The translations under genes were made by a program, and so were the position numbers. Below, in pieces: positions 1 through 7,259 of a stretch of 11,335 nt of DNA. This DNA comes from Gammaproteobacteria bacterium RIFCSPHIGHO2_12_FULL_37_34 (GTDB lineage Bacteria; Pseudomonadota; Gammaproteobacteria; DSM-16500), in assembly GCA_001801495.1 (NCBI GenBank), contig MGXW01000117.1, positions 1-11,335 on the forward strand. The letters run 5' to 3'. Numbering within the stretch: the first letter of the stretch is position 1; the number at the start of each line of letters is the position of its first letter. Under the pieces are notes generated by a model. That model searched no databases, was not told where the DNA came from, and was given only the letters and a program-made list of their open reading frames with translations.

Positions 1-57
1 TATATAAATGTAGTACATTTTTTGGCTTTTTTAAGGATTTCAAGATGATATTTTATA

Positions 58-67
58 GGTATAAAAT
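58..67 (+). promoter_or_regulatory. Candidate upstream -10 element for the permease gene
   Basis: GGTATAAAAT contains a strong -10-like TATAAA (60-65). A weak -35-like TTTCAA (38-43) lies 16 bp upstream. The same 10-mer recurs at 157-166, so the permease may have two tandem promoters. Inference from motif only. Confidence 0.3.
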
Positions 68-131
68 CGTAAGCTAATGAAAACACTGTTATTCAAAAAA
101 TATGGATGGCTTACTCGTGACTGTTCAATAG

Positions 132-164
132 TTGACTTCTACTTTTTCTCAGAAATGGTATAAA
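132..164 (+). promoter_or_regulatory. Candidate proximal promoter of the permease gene
   Basis: TTGACT (132-137) resembles a -35 box and TATAAA (159-164) a -10 box, but the 21-bp spacer is longer than the usual 16-18, so the -10 is the more credible part. The TTG at 132, which would open a longer reading frame, lies inside this -35-like hexamer. That argues for translation starting downstream of the promoter, at 198. Confidence 0.35.
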
Positions 165-197
165 ATGATCACTTATCAAAACGAGGGCTTGGGCCCC

Positions 198-1586
198 ATG
201 TTTTCCAACTGGCTAAGAAAAAAACCGATTCAATCTCATGCCGAAACATCCTCTCTTCACCGTACTTTAAATGCGTTTGATTTAACCATGTTTGGTATTG
301 GTGCAATCATTGGTGCAGGTGTATTTGTTATCACAGGCATTGCTGCTGCTACAAAAGGTGGTCCAGCCATTGTTATTTCTTATATCATTGCGGGTATGGC
401 TGCTTTATTTGCTGCACTTGCTTACACTGAACTTGCATCTTCTATTGGTGGCACAGGGAGTGCTTACACTTATGCTTACACTGGTTTTGGTGAAATCATT
501 GCGTGGCTAATTGGTTGGGATTTGTTACTAGAATATGCAATGAGTGTTTCAACTGTTGCAATTGGTTGGGCAGGTTACGTAAATAATTTGTTACATGCTA
601 TGCATATTTATATACCTGAGATAATCACAAAAAATCCTTTTGATGGTGGCATTATTAATTTATTAGCCATGTTAATCATCATCGCGATTTCAACTATCCT
701 ATGCATTGGCATCAAACAAAGCGCACGATTTAATACGGCTGTCGTTTTTATTAAATTAATTACCATTGCAATGTTTATTGTGGTTGCCGTGCATCACATC
801 AATATTCGCAATTGGAGTAACTTCTTGCCATTCGGATGGAATGGTGTGATGCAAGGTGCTGCTCTTGTTTTTTTTGCCTATATTGGTTTTGATGCCCTCT
901 CAACTGCTGTTGAGGAGACAATCAACCCACAACGCAATATTCCAATTGGAATTATCGGTTCATTGCTAAGCTGCACAATCATCTATATTATTGTATCAGC
1001 CTTACTCACTAGTATTGTTTCTTATACAAAATTAAATGTCGATTCTCCTGTGGCAGATGCTTTATTACAACTTGGTCATCGCACAGCTGCTGGATTCATT
1101 GCAGCCGGTGCAATTGCAGGGTTAACAACTGTTATCTTAGTCATGTCTTATGGTTTAACACGCATTTCTCTTGCCATTGCGCGAGATGGCTTGTTACCTA
1201 TTGCACTTGGTAAAATTAATTCTAGAACACACACACCTATTCGAATTGCTGTGTTAACGGGTATAATCATGGCTCTTGTTTCTGGTTTTGTACCTATTCA
1301 ATATGCTGCTGAATTAGTAAATATTGGTACATTGGCTGCTTTTGTTTTTGTTTGTGTCGGTGTCATTGTCTTACGCATTACTCATCCTGATATGGAGCGT
1401 CCTTTTAAATTACCTTTTAATCCATTTCTACCGCTTATGGGTGTTGGTTTTTGTCTATACTTGATGTTTAATTTATCCCCAATTACCTGGTTACGCTTTG
1501 GTCTTTGGATGCTCGTTGGTTTGGTGATTTATTTAGCCTATGGACAAAAACATAGTGTATTAAAAAATACCAGCCACCAACCTTAA
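198..1586 (+). CDS. APC-superfamily amino acid permease, cationic amino acid transporter (CAT) type
   Basis: Inner-membrane secondary transporter for amino acids. From the ATG at 198 it has 462 residues, a usual length for bacterial CAT-like members with about 12 TM helices. The unwound TM1 motif GIGAIIGAGVF lies at residues 33-43. The TM6 region FFAYIGFDALSTAVEETINPQRNIP (about 225-249) is the family's strongest signature. Further hydrophobic segments follow to about residue 448. The frame is open from a TTG at 132 and has an ATG at 165, but 198 is preferred: GAGGG (183-187) precedes it, -10-like sequence overlaps the upstream candidates, and MFSNWLRKKPI fits family N-termini. It converges on the leucine operon, with 10 bp between stop codons. 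Uptake of leucine or another branched-chain amino acid would make sense here, but the sequence does not fix the substrate. Confidence 0.9.
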   Translation: MFSNWLRKKPIQSHAETSSLHRTLNAFDLTMFGIGAIIGAGVFVITGIAAATKGGPAIVISYIIAGMAALFAALAYTELASSIGGTGSAYTYAYTGFGEIIAWLIGWDLLLEYAMSVSTVAIGWAGYVNNLLHAMHIYIPEIITKNPFDGGIINLLAMLIIIAISTILCIGIKQSARFNTAVVFIKLITIAMFIVVAVHHINIRNWSNFLPFGWNGVMQGAALVFFAYIGFDALSTAVEETINPQRNIPIGIIGSLLSCTIIYIIVSALLTSIVSYTKLNVDSPVADALLQLGHRTAAGFIAAGAIAGLTTVILVMSYGLTRISLAIARDGLLPIALGKINSRTHTPIRIAVLTGIIMALVSGFVPIQYAAELVNIGTLAAFVFVCVGVIVLRITHPDMERPFKLPFNPFLPLMGVGFCLYLMFNLSPITWLRFGLWMLVGLVIYLAYGQKHSVLKNTSHQP

Positions 1587-1596
1587 CCAAATTTTT

Positions 1597-2496
1597 TTAT
1601 AATAACCCTATTGCTCTATTCACTTTTGATCGTGGTTCTCGACCCATTTGCTCGGATATAAATCGTCCAGCTGAAATCAATTTTTTTAAATCTACTCCGG
1701 TTTCAATGTCCATCCCGTTTAATAAATACAATACATCTTCTGTTGCTACATTGCCGGTTGCACCTTTTGCATAAGGACAACCACCCAATCCAGCAACGGA
1801 ACTATCAATCACACTAATCCCATTTTCTAAAGCAACATAAATATTGACAAGCGCTTGGCCATACGTATCATGAAAATGCACAGCCAATTGTGATGCAGGT
1901 ACATATTGCAAAATCACATCTAATAATTTCTTAGTTTTCAATGGCGTACCGATGCCAATGGTATCACCTAGAGAAATTTCATCACACCCCATTTTATAAA
2001 GTTGATCCGCAAGTTCTGCCACCTTATGTGGTGGCATATCACCTTCGTAAGGGCACCCTAATACACAAGATAAATAACCGCGAACCGGTAAATGTTGTTG
2101 CTTGGCCAAGTGAATGATATCGCGAATATGCTGTATGCTTTCAGAAACAGAACAATGCATATTTTTTTGTGAAAACTGTTCAGAGGGTGTTGTGAAAACA
2201 GCAATGGCTTTTGCGCCTGCTGCTAAAGCATTCTCAAAACCTTGAACATTAGGTACCAACACCGGATAACTCACACCTGCTTTTTTACTGATACCTTGCA
2301 AAACCTCACAGCCATCTGCTAGTTGTGGAATCCATTTTGGCGAAACAAAGCTAGTTGCTTCTATAACAGATAAACCGGTTTCACTTAAACGATTGATAAA
2401 ATCAATTTTTATCGAGGTAGAAATAGGTTTAGTTTCATTTTGCAAACCATCGCGTGGACTCACTTCAACAAGTTTGGCGTGTTTTGGAAATGGCAT
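1597..2496 (-). CDS. liuE: Hydroxymethylglutaryl-CoA lyase
   Basis: Cleaves (S)-3-hydroxy-3-methylglutaryl-CoA to acetyl-CoA and acetoacetate, the last step of leucine degradation; cytosolic TIM barrel (also named mvaB). From the start chosen here it is 299 aa, full length. The N-terminal VEVSPRDGLQNE carries the catalytic Arg/Asp pair (R15, D16). HFHDTYG holds the metal-binding histidines (H207, H209). SSVAGLGGCPYAKGATGN is the family active-site signature with the catalytic Cys (C240). The frame also opens at an ATG at 2508, but that site has no Shine-Dalgarno, whereas GGGG stands 6 nt before 2496 and MPFPKHAKLVEV matches the family N-terminus. Last gene of the leucine cluster, separated from liuC by an inverted-repeat element rather than by liuD, so it may be transcribed less efficiently or separately. 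Confidence 0.95.
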   Translation of the reverse strand: MPFPKHAKLVEVSPRDGLQNETKPISTSIKIDFINRLSETGLSVIEATSFVSPKWIPQLADGCEVLQGISKKAGVSYPVLVPNVQGFENALAAGAKAIAVFTTPSEQFSQKNMHCSVSESIQHIRDIIHLAKQQHLPVRGYLSCVLGCPYEGDMPPHKVAELADQLYKMGCDEISLGDTIGIGTPLKTKKLLDVILQYVPASQLAVHFHDTYGQALVNIYVALENGISVIDSSVAGLGGCPYAKGATGNVATEDVLYLLNGMDIETGVDLKKLISAGRFISEQMGREPRSKVNRAIGLL

Positions 2497-2520
2497 GGTT
2501 AGCCCCATAATAGGCTACTT

Positions 2521-2658
2521 AATAGAAGATGTTTCAAGCTATGCTACTTCCTATGTGACTCGGGAACGTACATCCCTGTACTCGGTGCTTTAAACCATCC
2601 ATGGCCGCAACGTCCCTCGTTCACATAGGAAGTAGCATAGCTTGAAACATCTTCTATT
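2521..2658. repeat. 138-bp palindromic (MITE/REP-like) element with perfect 38-bp inverted termini
   Basis: Positions 2521-2558 and 2621-2658 are exact reverse complements over all 38 bp, enclosing 62 bp. The interior is richer in GC than the surroundings (GGGAACGTACATCCC, CCATCCATGGCCGC). No target-site duplication or coding capacity is visible. The size and termini suggest a non-autonomous mobile element or dispersed palindromic repeat. If transcribed it would form a long perfect RNA hairpin between liuC and liuE, a likely RNase III substrate or processing point. It sits exactly where liuD is expected. Confidence 0.85.
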
Positions 2659-2665
2659 CATACAC

Positions 2666-3439
2666 TCACCATCTCGCTTTTCGCTTTTCCAAAAACGCTC
2701 GCAATCCTTCCTGCGCTTCAGGTGAACTTCGAATAGCTGCAAGATGTTCGGCTGTTTTTTGTATCAACGCTTCATTTATTTTTTCCCGCATAACAAATTG
2801 TACAAGCTGTTTAACAGCATGCATTGCTTGAGGACTATTGACTAGCAATTCTTTTGCTAATCCTAATCCCATATCGGCTAATGCATGTGCTTCAACAACA
2901 CGATGAATAAGACCCATCCGATAAGCTTCTGATGTATTAAAGCGTTCCCCTGTTAAAAAATAATAACGTGCGGCACGCTCGCCTATGGCTGCTAACACAT
3001 AAGGACTAATGCAGGAAGGCGTTAATCCAAGACGCACTTCCGAAAAACCAAAACTAGTGCTCTCCGCAGCAATAGCAATATCGGCAGCAGCAAGCAAACC
3101 TAATCCACCACCTAGTACTATCCCGTGTGCCAATACTATTGTTGGCCTTGGAAAAGTATAAAGTTGATAAAGAAAATCAGCTAACAATTGCGCATCATCG
3201 TAATTTTCATCATAGGAGCGAGCTATCACCGTTTGCATCCAAGCAATATCTGCACCAGCGCAAAAAGCCTCCCCATGCCCTTGAATAATCAATACACGTG
3301 AATAATCATCCTGCGCGACTTTCTGCAAAGCGTGCAATAATGCTTTTACCATCTCCTGATTCAATGCATTACGTTTTTCAGGACGATTTAAAGTAATCGT
3401 ATAAATTCCATCATTAGCTATCATCTTAACAAATGGCAT
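2666..3439 (-). CDS. liuC: Enoyl-CoA hydratase/isomerase, probable 3-methylglutaconyl-CoA hydratase
   Basis: Crotonase-fold enzyme of 257 aa, inferred to hydrate 3-methylglutaconyl-CoA to HMG-CoA between the carboxylase and the lyase. The CoA-binding/oxyanion-hole segment AFCAGADIAWM is at residues 58-68, and the second oxyanion loop GIVLGGGLGLL at 106-116. GFSEVRLGLTPSCISPYV (131-148) keeps the catalytic Glu equivalent to E164 of rat enoyl-CoA hydratase (E134 here). The position equivalent to E144 is Gly (G114), as I recall for LiuC-type enzymes, which supports hydratase of the leucine pathway rather than a beta-oxidation enzyme. It starts 2 nt after the mccB stop, with AGGAT in the mccB end as ribosome-binding site, so the two are translationally coupled. 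Function rests mainly on family motifs plus operon context. Confidence 0.9.
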   Translation of the reverse strand: MPFVKMIANDGIYTITLNRPEKRNALNQEMVKALLHALQKVAQDDYSRVLIIQGHGEAFCAGADIAWMQTVIARSYDENYDDAQLLADFLYQLYTFPRPTIVLAHGIVLGGGLGLLAAADIAIAAESTSFGFSEVRLGLTPSCISPYVLAAIGERAARYYFLTGERFNTSEAYRMGLIHRVVEAHALADMGLGLAKELLVNSPQAMHAVKQLVQFVMREKINEALIQKTAEHLAAIRSSPEAQEGLRAFLEKRKARW

Positions 3440-3441
3440 GC

Positions 3442-5040
3442 TTACATCCTAAATAAACCAAATTTTGTCGGTAAAATCGGCGCATTTAAAGCAATAGATA
3501 AACTCATACCCACTATTTTGCGTGTATCGATAGGATCAATAACCCCATCATCCCACAAGCGGGCGCTGGAATAATAAGCTGATGATTGATGATTGTATTG
3601 CATAAGTAAAGGCGCTTTGATTGCTTTCTCGTCTTCGTCCGACCAACTTTCTCCATGACGTTGTTTTTTATCACGCGTGACTTGAGCAAGTACGCTTGCT
3701 GCTTGCTCTCCACCCATCACTGCAATCCGCGCATTTGGCCACATCCATAGAAAACGCGGTTCATAAGCCCGTCCACACATTGCATAATTGCCAGCACCGT
3801 AACTCCCGCCAATAATCACTGTAATTTTAGGAACTTGTGCGCAAGCAACAGCCGTTACTAATTTTGCACCATGTTTTGCTATGCCTTCCGCTTCAAATTT
3901 ACTACCTACCATAAAACCAGTAATATTTTGTAAAAATAACAACGGGACACCGCGCTGTGTACATAGTTCAATAAAATGCGTGGCTTTTAATGCTGATTCA
4001 GAAAACAAAATTCCATTATTAGCAATGATACCAACCGGTATACCAAAGATATGCGCAAATCCACATACTATTGTTTTTCCATACAACGCTTTAAATTCAT
4101 CAAATAGGGACTCATCTACTATACGAATAATAATTTCACGCACATCAAAAGGGTATCTGGGATCAGCTGGAATAATGCCATACAGTTCTGCAAGATCATA
4201 TGTAGGTTCTTTAAACGCATGTATTGAGCTTGCTTGTTGATAATTAAGATGCGAAACAATGCGCCGCGTCATTGCTAGCGCATGTTCATCATCTTGAGCA
4301 AAATAATCTGCCACACCGGACGTACGACAATGCACCTCCGCACCACCTAAAGCTTCTGCCGTCACTATTTCTCCCGTTGCAGCTTTAACTAATGGCGGCC
4401 CCGCAAGAAAGATGGTGGCTTGTTCACGCACCATGATCGATTCATCCGCCATAGCTGGAATATAGGCGCCACCAGCTGTGCAAGAACCCATGACCACCGC
4501 AATTTGCGGAATGCCTTTAGCTGACAACATAGCTTGATTATAAAAAATTCTGCCAAAATGGTTTTCATCTGGAAATACTTCATCTTGCTTCGGTAAATAG
4601 GCACCGCCAGAATCTACTAAATAAATGCAAGGTAAACGATTTTGCTCTGCAATTTTTTGCGCACGTAAATGTTTTTTAACAGTGATGGGATAATAAGTGC
4701 CTCCTTTAACAGTTGCATCATTTGCCACAATCATACAAGCCACACCCATAATATGGCCAATGCCAGTAATCATGCCTCCTGCTGGAATAATATCATCGTA
4801 TAACTGATATCCAGCAAGCGCAGATAACTCGAGGAAATCAGAGCCCGGATCCAATAACAATTCAATACGATCACGTGGTAATAATTTTCCATGCTCTTTA
4901 TGACGTTCGCGCGCTTTTTCTCCACCACCTTCCTGGATTTTCATCAATAATTTTTTCAAATCAACTGCCATAGCGTGCATGGCACTTACATTGTGTTGAA
5001 AAGTTTTATCGTCTTTAACAACTTGTGAATGAAAACTCAT
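3442..5040 (-). CDS. liuB: 3-methylcrotonyl-CoA carboxylase, carboxyltransferase (beta) subunit
   Basis: Carries the carboxyltransferase half-reaction, moving CO2 from biotin to 3-methylcrotonyl-CoA to give 3-methylglutaconyl-CoA (also named mccB). It is 532 aa, full length for the family. The N-terminal carboxyltransferase domain has DSGGAYLP (143-150) and the oxyanion-type loop GSCTAGGAYIPAM (185-197). The C-terminal domain has GGSYGAGNYAMCGRAYEPRF (411-430) and MGGEQAASVLAQV (442-454), typical of MCC beta rather than of propionyl-CoA carboxylase beta. GAGGAA 6 nt before the ATG is a good ribosome-binding site. It lies 21 nt after ivd and 2 nt before liuC. The biotin carboxylase/biotin-carrier alpha subunit (liuD/mccA) it needs is not encoded anywhere in this window. 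Confidence 0.95.
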   Translation of the reverse strand: MSFHSQVVKDDKTFQHNVSAMHAMAVDLKKLLMKIQEGGGEKARERHKEHGKLLPRDRIELLLDPGSDFLELSALAGYQLYDDIIPAGGMITGIGHIMGVACMIVANDATVKGGTYYPITVKKHLRAQKIAEQNRLPCIYLVDSGGAYLPKQDEVFPDENHFGRIFYNQAMLSAKGIPQIAVVMGSCTAGGAYIPAMADESIMVREQATIFLAGPPLVKAATGEIVTAEALGGAEVHCRTSGVADYFAQDDEHALAMTRRIVSHLNYQQASSIHAFKEPTYDLAELYGIIPADPRYPFDVREIIIRIVDESLFDEFKALYGKTIVCGFAHIFGIPVGIIANNGILFSESALKATHFIELCTQRGVPLLFLQNITGFMVGSKFEAEGIAKHGAKLVTAVACAQVPKITVIIGGSYGAGNYAMCGRAYEPRFLWMWPNARIAVMGGEQAASVLAQVTRDKKQRHGESWSDEDEKAIKAPLLMQYNHQSSAYYSSARLWDDGVIDPIDTRKIVGMSLSIALNAPILPTKFGLFRM

Positions 5041-5061
5041 GTAGGTTCCTCAAGTATTCCA

Positions 5062-6213
5062 TCATTTCCCCTCAAATAATTCCCGCCCAATTAACATCCG
5101 GCGAATTTCAGATGTTCCCGCACCAATTTCATAAAGTTTAGCATCGCGCCATAATCTCCCTGTAGGAAAATCATTTATATAACCATTTCCTCCTAAACAT
5201 TGAATGGCATCCCCAGCTACTTTAGTTGCATTTTCTGAAGTATATAAGATAGCAGAAGCTGCATCTTTACGCGTCACATCACCACGATCGCAAGCTTTAG
5301 CAACTGCATATAAATAAGATTGGGATGACATCAAAGTGGTGTACATATTAGCTAATTTAGCCTGCATTAATTCAAATTCTCCAATGGCTTTGCCAAATTG
5401 CTTGCGTTCGTGTACATAAGGTAATACCACATCAAAACAGGCGCGCATAATTCCGATTGGGCCAGCCGCTAGAATGACACGTTCATAGTTTAACCCACTC
5501 ATCAATACTTCCGCTCCTTTATTGACATCCCCCAGCACATTATTTTCAGGAACCACACAGTTATCAAAAATTAATTCGCATGTATTTGATCCACGCATGC
5601 CTAATTTATCCAACTTTTGCGCCGTACTAAATCCTTTAAACGTTTTTTCAATAATAAATGCTGTAATAGTCTGAGCTTCATGTTTATTAGCTTTAGCATA
5701 CACCACTAATACATCAGCATCAGGACCATTAGTAATCCACATTTTAGTACCATTTAAAATATAATGATCACCTTTTTTCTCTGCTTTTAATTGCATACTC
5801 ATGACATCGGAACCAGCATGCGTTTCACTCATAGCTAATGCACCAATTGCTTGGCCACTACATAATTTTGGAAGATATTGTTTTTTTTGATTAGACGTAC
5901 CATTTAATCGAATTTGATTCACACAAAGATTAGAATGCGCGCCATAGCTCAATCCAACCGAGGCGGAAGCACGACTAATTTCTTCCATCGCAATCACATG
6001 GGCAAGGTAACCTAATTGTGAGCCACCAAATTCTTCTTCCACAGTAACCCCTAATAAACCTAATTGTCCTAGCTTAGGCCACAGCTCTAATGGAAATTGA
6101 TTATCATGATCTATTTTCGCCGCATACGGGGCAATTTCACGTTCAGCAAATTCATGAACTGATTCCCGTAACATATCAATGGTTTCGCCAAAAGCGAAAT
6201 GTAGAAATGCCAT
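5062..6213 (-). CDS. liuA: Isovaleryl-CoA dehydrogenase
   Basis: FAD-dependent acyl-CoA dehydrogenase (also ivd) that oxidises isovaleryl-CoA to 3-methylcrotonyl-CoA and passes electrons to ETF; first committed step of leucine degradation. It has 383 aa, full length. The flavin/substrate motif AMSETHAGSD is at 127-136 and WITNGPDADVLVVYAK at 159-174. LMSGLNYERVILAAGP (237-252) puts the catalytic Glu at position 244, in the helix used by isovaleryl-CoA dehydrogenases. Most acyl-CoA dehydrogenases carry it in the later segment, which here reads LYEIGAGTSEIRR (360-372). GLSYGAHSNLCVNQ (88-100) is also typical of this subfamily. The ATG is preceded by AGGAGAGGTGACAA, a strong ribosome-binding site. 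First gene of the minus-strand operon, divergent from the 6351 gene. Confidence 0.96.
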   Translation of the reverse strand: MAFLHFAFGETIDMLRESVHEFAEREIAPYAAKIDHDNQFPLELWPKLGQLGLLGVTVEEEFGGSQLGYLAHVIAMEEISRASASVGLSYGAHSNLCVNQIRLNGTSNQKKQYLPKLCSGQAIGALAMSETHAGSDVMSMQLKAEKKGDHYILNGTKMWITNGPDADVLVVYAKANKHEAQTITAFIIEKTFKGFSTAQKLDKLGMRGSNTCELIFDNCVVPENNVLGDVNKGAEVLMSGLNYERVILAAGPIGIMRACFDVVLPYVHERKQFGKAIGEFELMQAKLANMYTTLMSSQSYLYAVAKACDRGDVTRKDAASAILYTSENATKVAGDAIQCLGGNGYINDFPTGRLWRDAKLYEIGAGTSEIRRMLIGRELFEGK

Positions 6214-6243
6214 TTGTCACCTCTCCTATGGATGGAATAATAG

Positions 6244-6272
6244 ATTGTATCGAAAACTCTACATAGCATGAA
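6244..6272 (-). promoter_or_regulatory. Candidate promoter of the leucine-degradation operon
   Basis: On the minus strand TTCATG (6272-6267) and TACAAT (6249-6244) stand 17 bp apart, 30 bp before the liuA start. The -10 is good and the -35 is weak. The CTTAAG box at 6281-6297 lies 8 bp upstream of this -35, so the same protein could act on both divergent promoters. Confidence 0.4.
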
Positions 6273-6280
6273 AGATAAAT

Positions 6281-6297
6281 CTTAAGAAAACCTTAAG
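6281..6297 (+). promoter_or_regulatory. PmrA-box-like tandem CTTAAG site
   Basis: CTTAAG-AAAAC-CTTAAG exactly fits the PmrA response-regulator consensus YTTAAK-N5-YTTAAK, with half-sites 11 bp (one helical turn) apart. In Legionella and Coxiella, PmrA activates icm/dot and effector genes through sites of this type. The box ends 13 bp before a -10-like TATTAA (6311-6316), a position where an activator would replace a -35 element. Each half-site is itself palindromic, so the site reads identically on both strands. PmrA binding is inference. Confidence 0.6.
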
Positions 6298-6310
6298 CAA
6301 GGTCATTTAC

Positions 6311-6316
6311 TATTAA
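6311..6316 (+). promoter_or_regulatory. Candidate -10 of the 6351 gene
   Basis: TATTAA lies 13 bp after the CTTAAG tandem box with no recognisable -35, the layout of an activator-dependent promoter. It is flanked by GGTCA (6301-6305) and TGACC (6318-6322), a small inverted repeat that might bind a second factor. SD sequence AGGAAG (6339-6344) follows before the ATG at 6351. Confidence 0.45.
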
Positions 6317-6350
6317 TTGACCGGAGATTCTTAAAAACAGGAAGTTACTT

Positions 6351-7151
6351 ATGCAAACACGATTACCAGATCCCGACATTCTTACCGCTTACCTTGACTT
6401 GCATCCTCAATATCGTGCCCCTGATAGAAATTCTACAATCGAATATTTTAAAACAAAAAAAGAATTGGTTACTTCCATTTTTACAGGCATGCCACCAGTT
6501 GTACAACAATTAGATAAGATTATCGATGAAATAAAAGCCGAAATTAGAACCGCTAATGCTTTCATTGATTGGTTCAAATTGATATTTAAACTAAGAATAA
6601 AAGCAGATGAAGCACAACAATTAAAAACTAAACAAGATGAGCCATCTGTATTATCCGAAACATTGCATGGCGTAACAGGCATCATCATGTGTGAACTTGA
6701 AGAAAATAAAGAGTGGTATGAGGAAATTGAAAAACTGCTAAACTCCAAAAATGAGCAAATCAAATATATTAAATACTGTATCAACGAACGCCAAGGTAAA
6801 GGGGTAACAGAAGCAAATGAAGAATTATTTAAAACCACTCATACGCTGGCTTTATTAGGTGACATTGTATCCTGTAACGAAGCTGTACAATTTAAATTGC
6901 TCCCAGGCTTTAAAGTCCCTACCCCTACCCAAATAGAATCATTTAAATGTGTTGATACAGCTAATCACGCTGCGCCACTAGAATTACAAAGAAAGTTTGG
7001 TGAATGGTTTTATGGCTATACGTTTCAACCATTAACAAATATCTCATTTAATGAATTTAAAGAAAAAGCAAAAGAAAAACGAATGGAAGGCGAAAAACAG
7101 CAAACGAATGCGGATATAGATAATAGTCAAAAAACAAATTCTCCTACCTAA
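6351..7151 (+). CDS. Hypothetical protein, candidate PmrA-regulated Dot/Icm effector
   Basis: No family recognised. The 266-residue product is hydrophilic, without signal peptide or TM helix, so cytosolic or secreted by a signal-peptide-independent route. Residues about 50-95 and 110-150 look helical and partly coiled-coil (VQQLDKIIDEIKAEI, CELEENKEWYEEIEKLL). Residues about 165-220 look more globular, with several aromatic residues (FGEWFYGYTF). The C-terminal 30 residues are charged then polar: Glu at -19, -21 and -25 from the end, finishing in NSQKTNSPT. This is loosely like the Glu-block plus small-polar tail of Dot/Icm substrates, but the Glu cluster is further from the end than the usual E-block. 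AGGAAG stands 6 nt before the ATG. The CTTAAG tandem box in its promoter is the main reason to suspect an effector. It is monocistronic and flanked by unrelated genes. Confidence 0.8.
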   Translation: MQTRLPDPDILTAYLDLHPQYRAPDRNSTIEYFKTKKELVTSIFTGMPPVVQQLDKIIDEIKAEIRTANAFIDWFKLIFKLRIKADEAQQLKTKQDEPSVLSETLHGVTGIIMCELEENKEWYEEIEKLLNSKNEQIKYIKYCINERQGKGVTEANEELFKTTHTLALLGDIVSCNEAVQFKLLPGFKVPTPTQIESFKCVDTANHAAPLELQRKFGEWFYGYTFQPLTNISFNEFKEKAKEKRMEGEKQQTNADIDNSQKTNSPT

Positions 7152-7187
7152 AAAAGCATAAGGGAAGGTGTACACCTTCCCCTGCTT
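7150..7187 (-). terminator. Rho-independent terminator, best on the minus strand
   Basis: GGGAAGGTGTACACCTTCCC (7162-7181) is a perfect 20-nt palindrome, extended by AAGCA (7154-7158) pairing with TGCTT (7183-7187). Read on the minus strand, the stem ends in a run of six T (7155-7150), which makes it a good terminator for the 13-residue peptide unit. On the plus strand it can also end the 6351 gene, whose stop is at 7149-7151, but without an immediate T-run. Confidence 0.8.
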
Positions 7188-7192
7188 CAAAA

Positions 7193-7234
7193 CTACTTCT
7201 TCTTTTTGCCGCCTTTTTTCTTTTTGGCTGCCAT
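7193..7234 (-). CDS. Lysine-rich 13-residue peptide (MAAKKKKGGKKKK)
   Basis: A complete mini-gene: ATG, 12 further codons and TAG encode MAAKKKKGGKKKK, with eight Lys of 13 residues. AGGAG (7246-7242 on the minus strand) lies 7 nt before the ATG, the strongest type of ribosome-binding site. A -10-like TATAAT (7288-7283) lies upstream and the 7150-7187 terminator lies directly downstream, so it appears to be its own transcription unit of roughly 125 nt. Very basic, possibly nucleic-acid binding or ribosome-interacting; the sequence gives no function. It could also be a leader or an sRNA with an incidental frame. It is convergent with the 6351 gene, and its transcript would end at that gene's stop codon. 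Not long enough for family assignment. Confidence 0.6.
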   Translation of the reverse strand: MAAKKKKGGKKKK

Positions 7235-7259
7235 GATGTTTCTCCTGTAGGTTAAAGAC

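Noticed and set aside
6..20. AAATGTA-G-TACATTT palindrome at the window edge
   Set aside because: Short, AT-rich and without context to the left; could be an operator of an upstream or permease promoter, but it cannot be judged here.
77..163. 28-codon frame (MKTLLFKKYGWL...) upstream of the permease
   Set aside because: No ribosome-binding site, no recognisable product, and it overlaps promoter-like sequence; a leader peptide cannot be excluded but is not supported.
198..1586. Assigning the permease specifically to leucine uptake from its neighbours
   Set aside because: It is on the opposite strand and convergent; sequence supports only the CAT-type APC family, not a substrate.
2393..2593. 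66-codon frame running from liuE into the palindromic element
   Set aside because: Antisense to liuE and ending inside the repeat; no sign of a transposase or other product.
3881..4240. 119-codon frame antisense to liuB
   Set aside because: Lies wholly opposite a well-conserved carboxyltransferase gene; a shadow frame with no family features.
6407..6838. 143-codon frame antisense to the 6351 gene, Ser/hydrophobic rich
   Set aside because: No ribosome-binding site was recognised for it, and the plus-strand frame has an SD, a promoter and a terminator; the antisense frame is a by-product of its Lys/Glu-rich codons.
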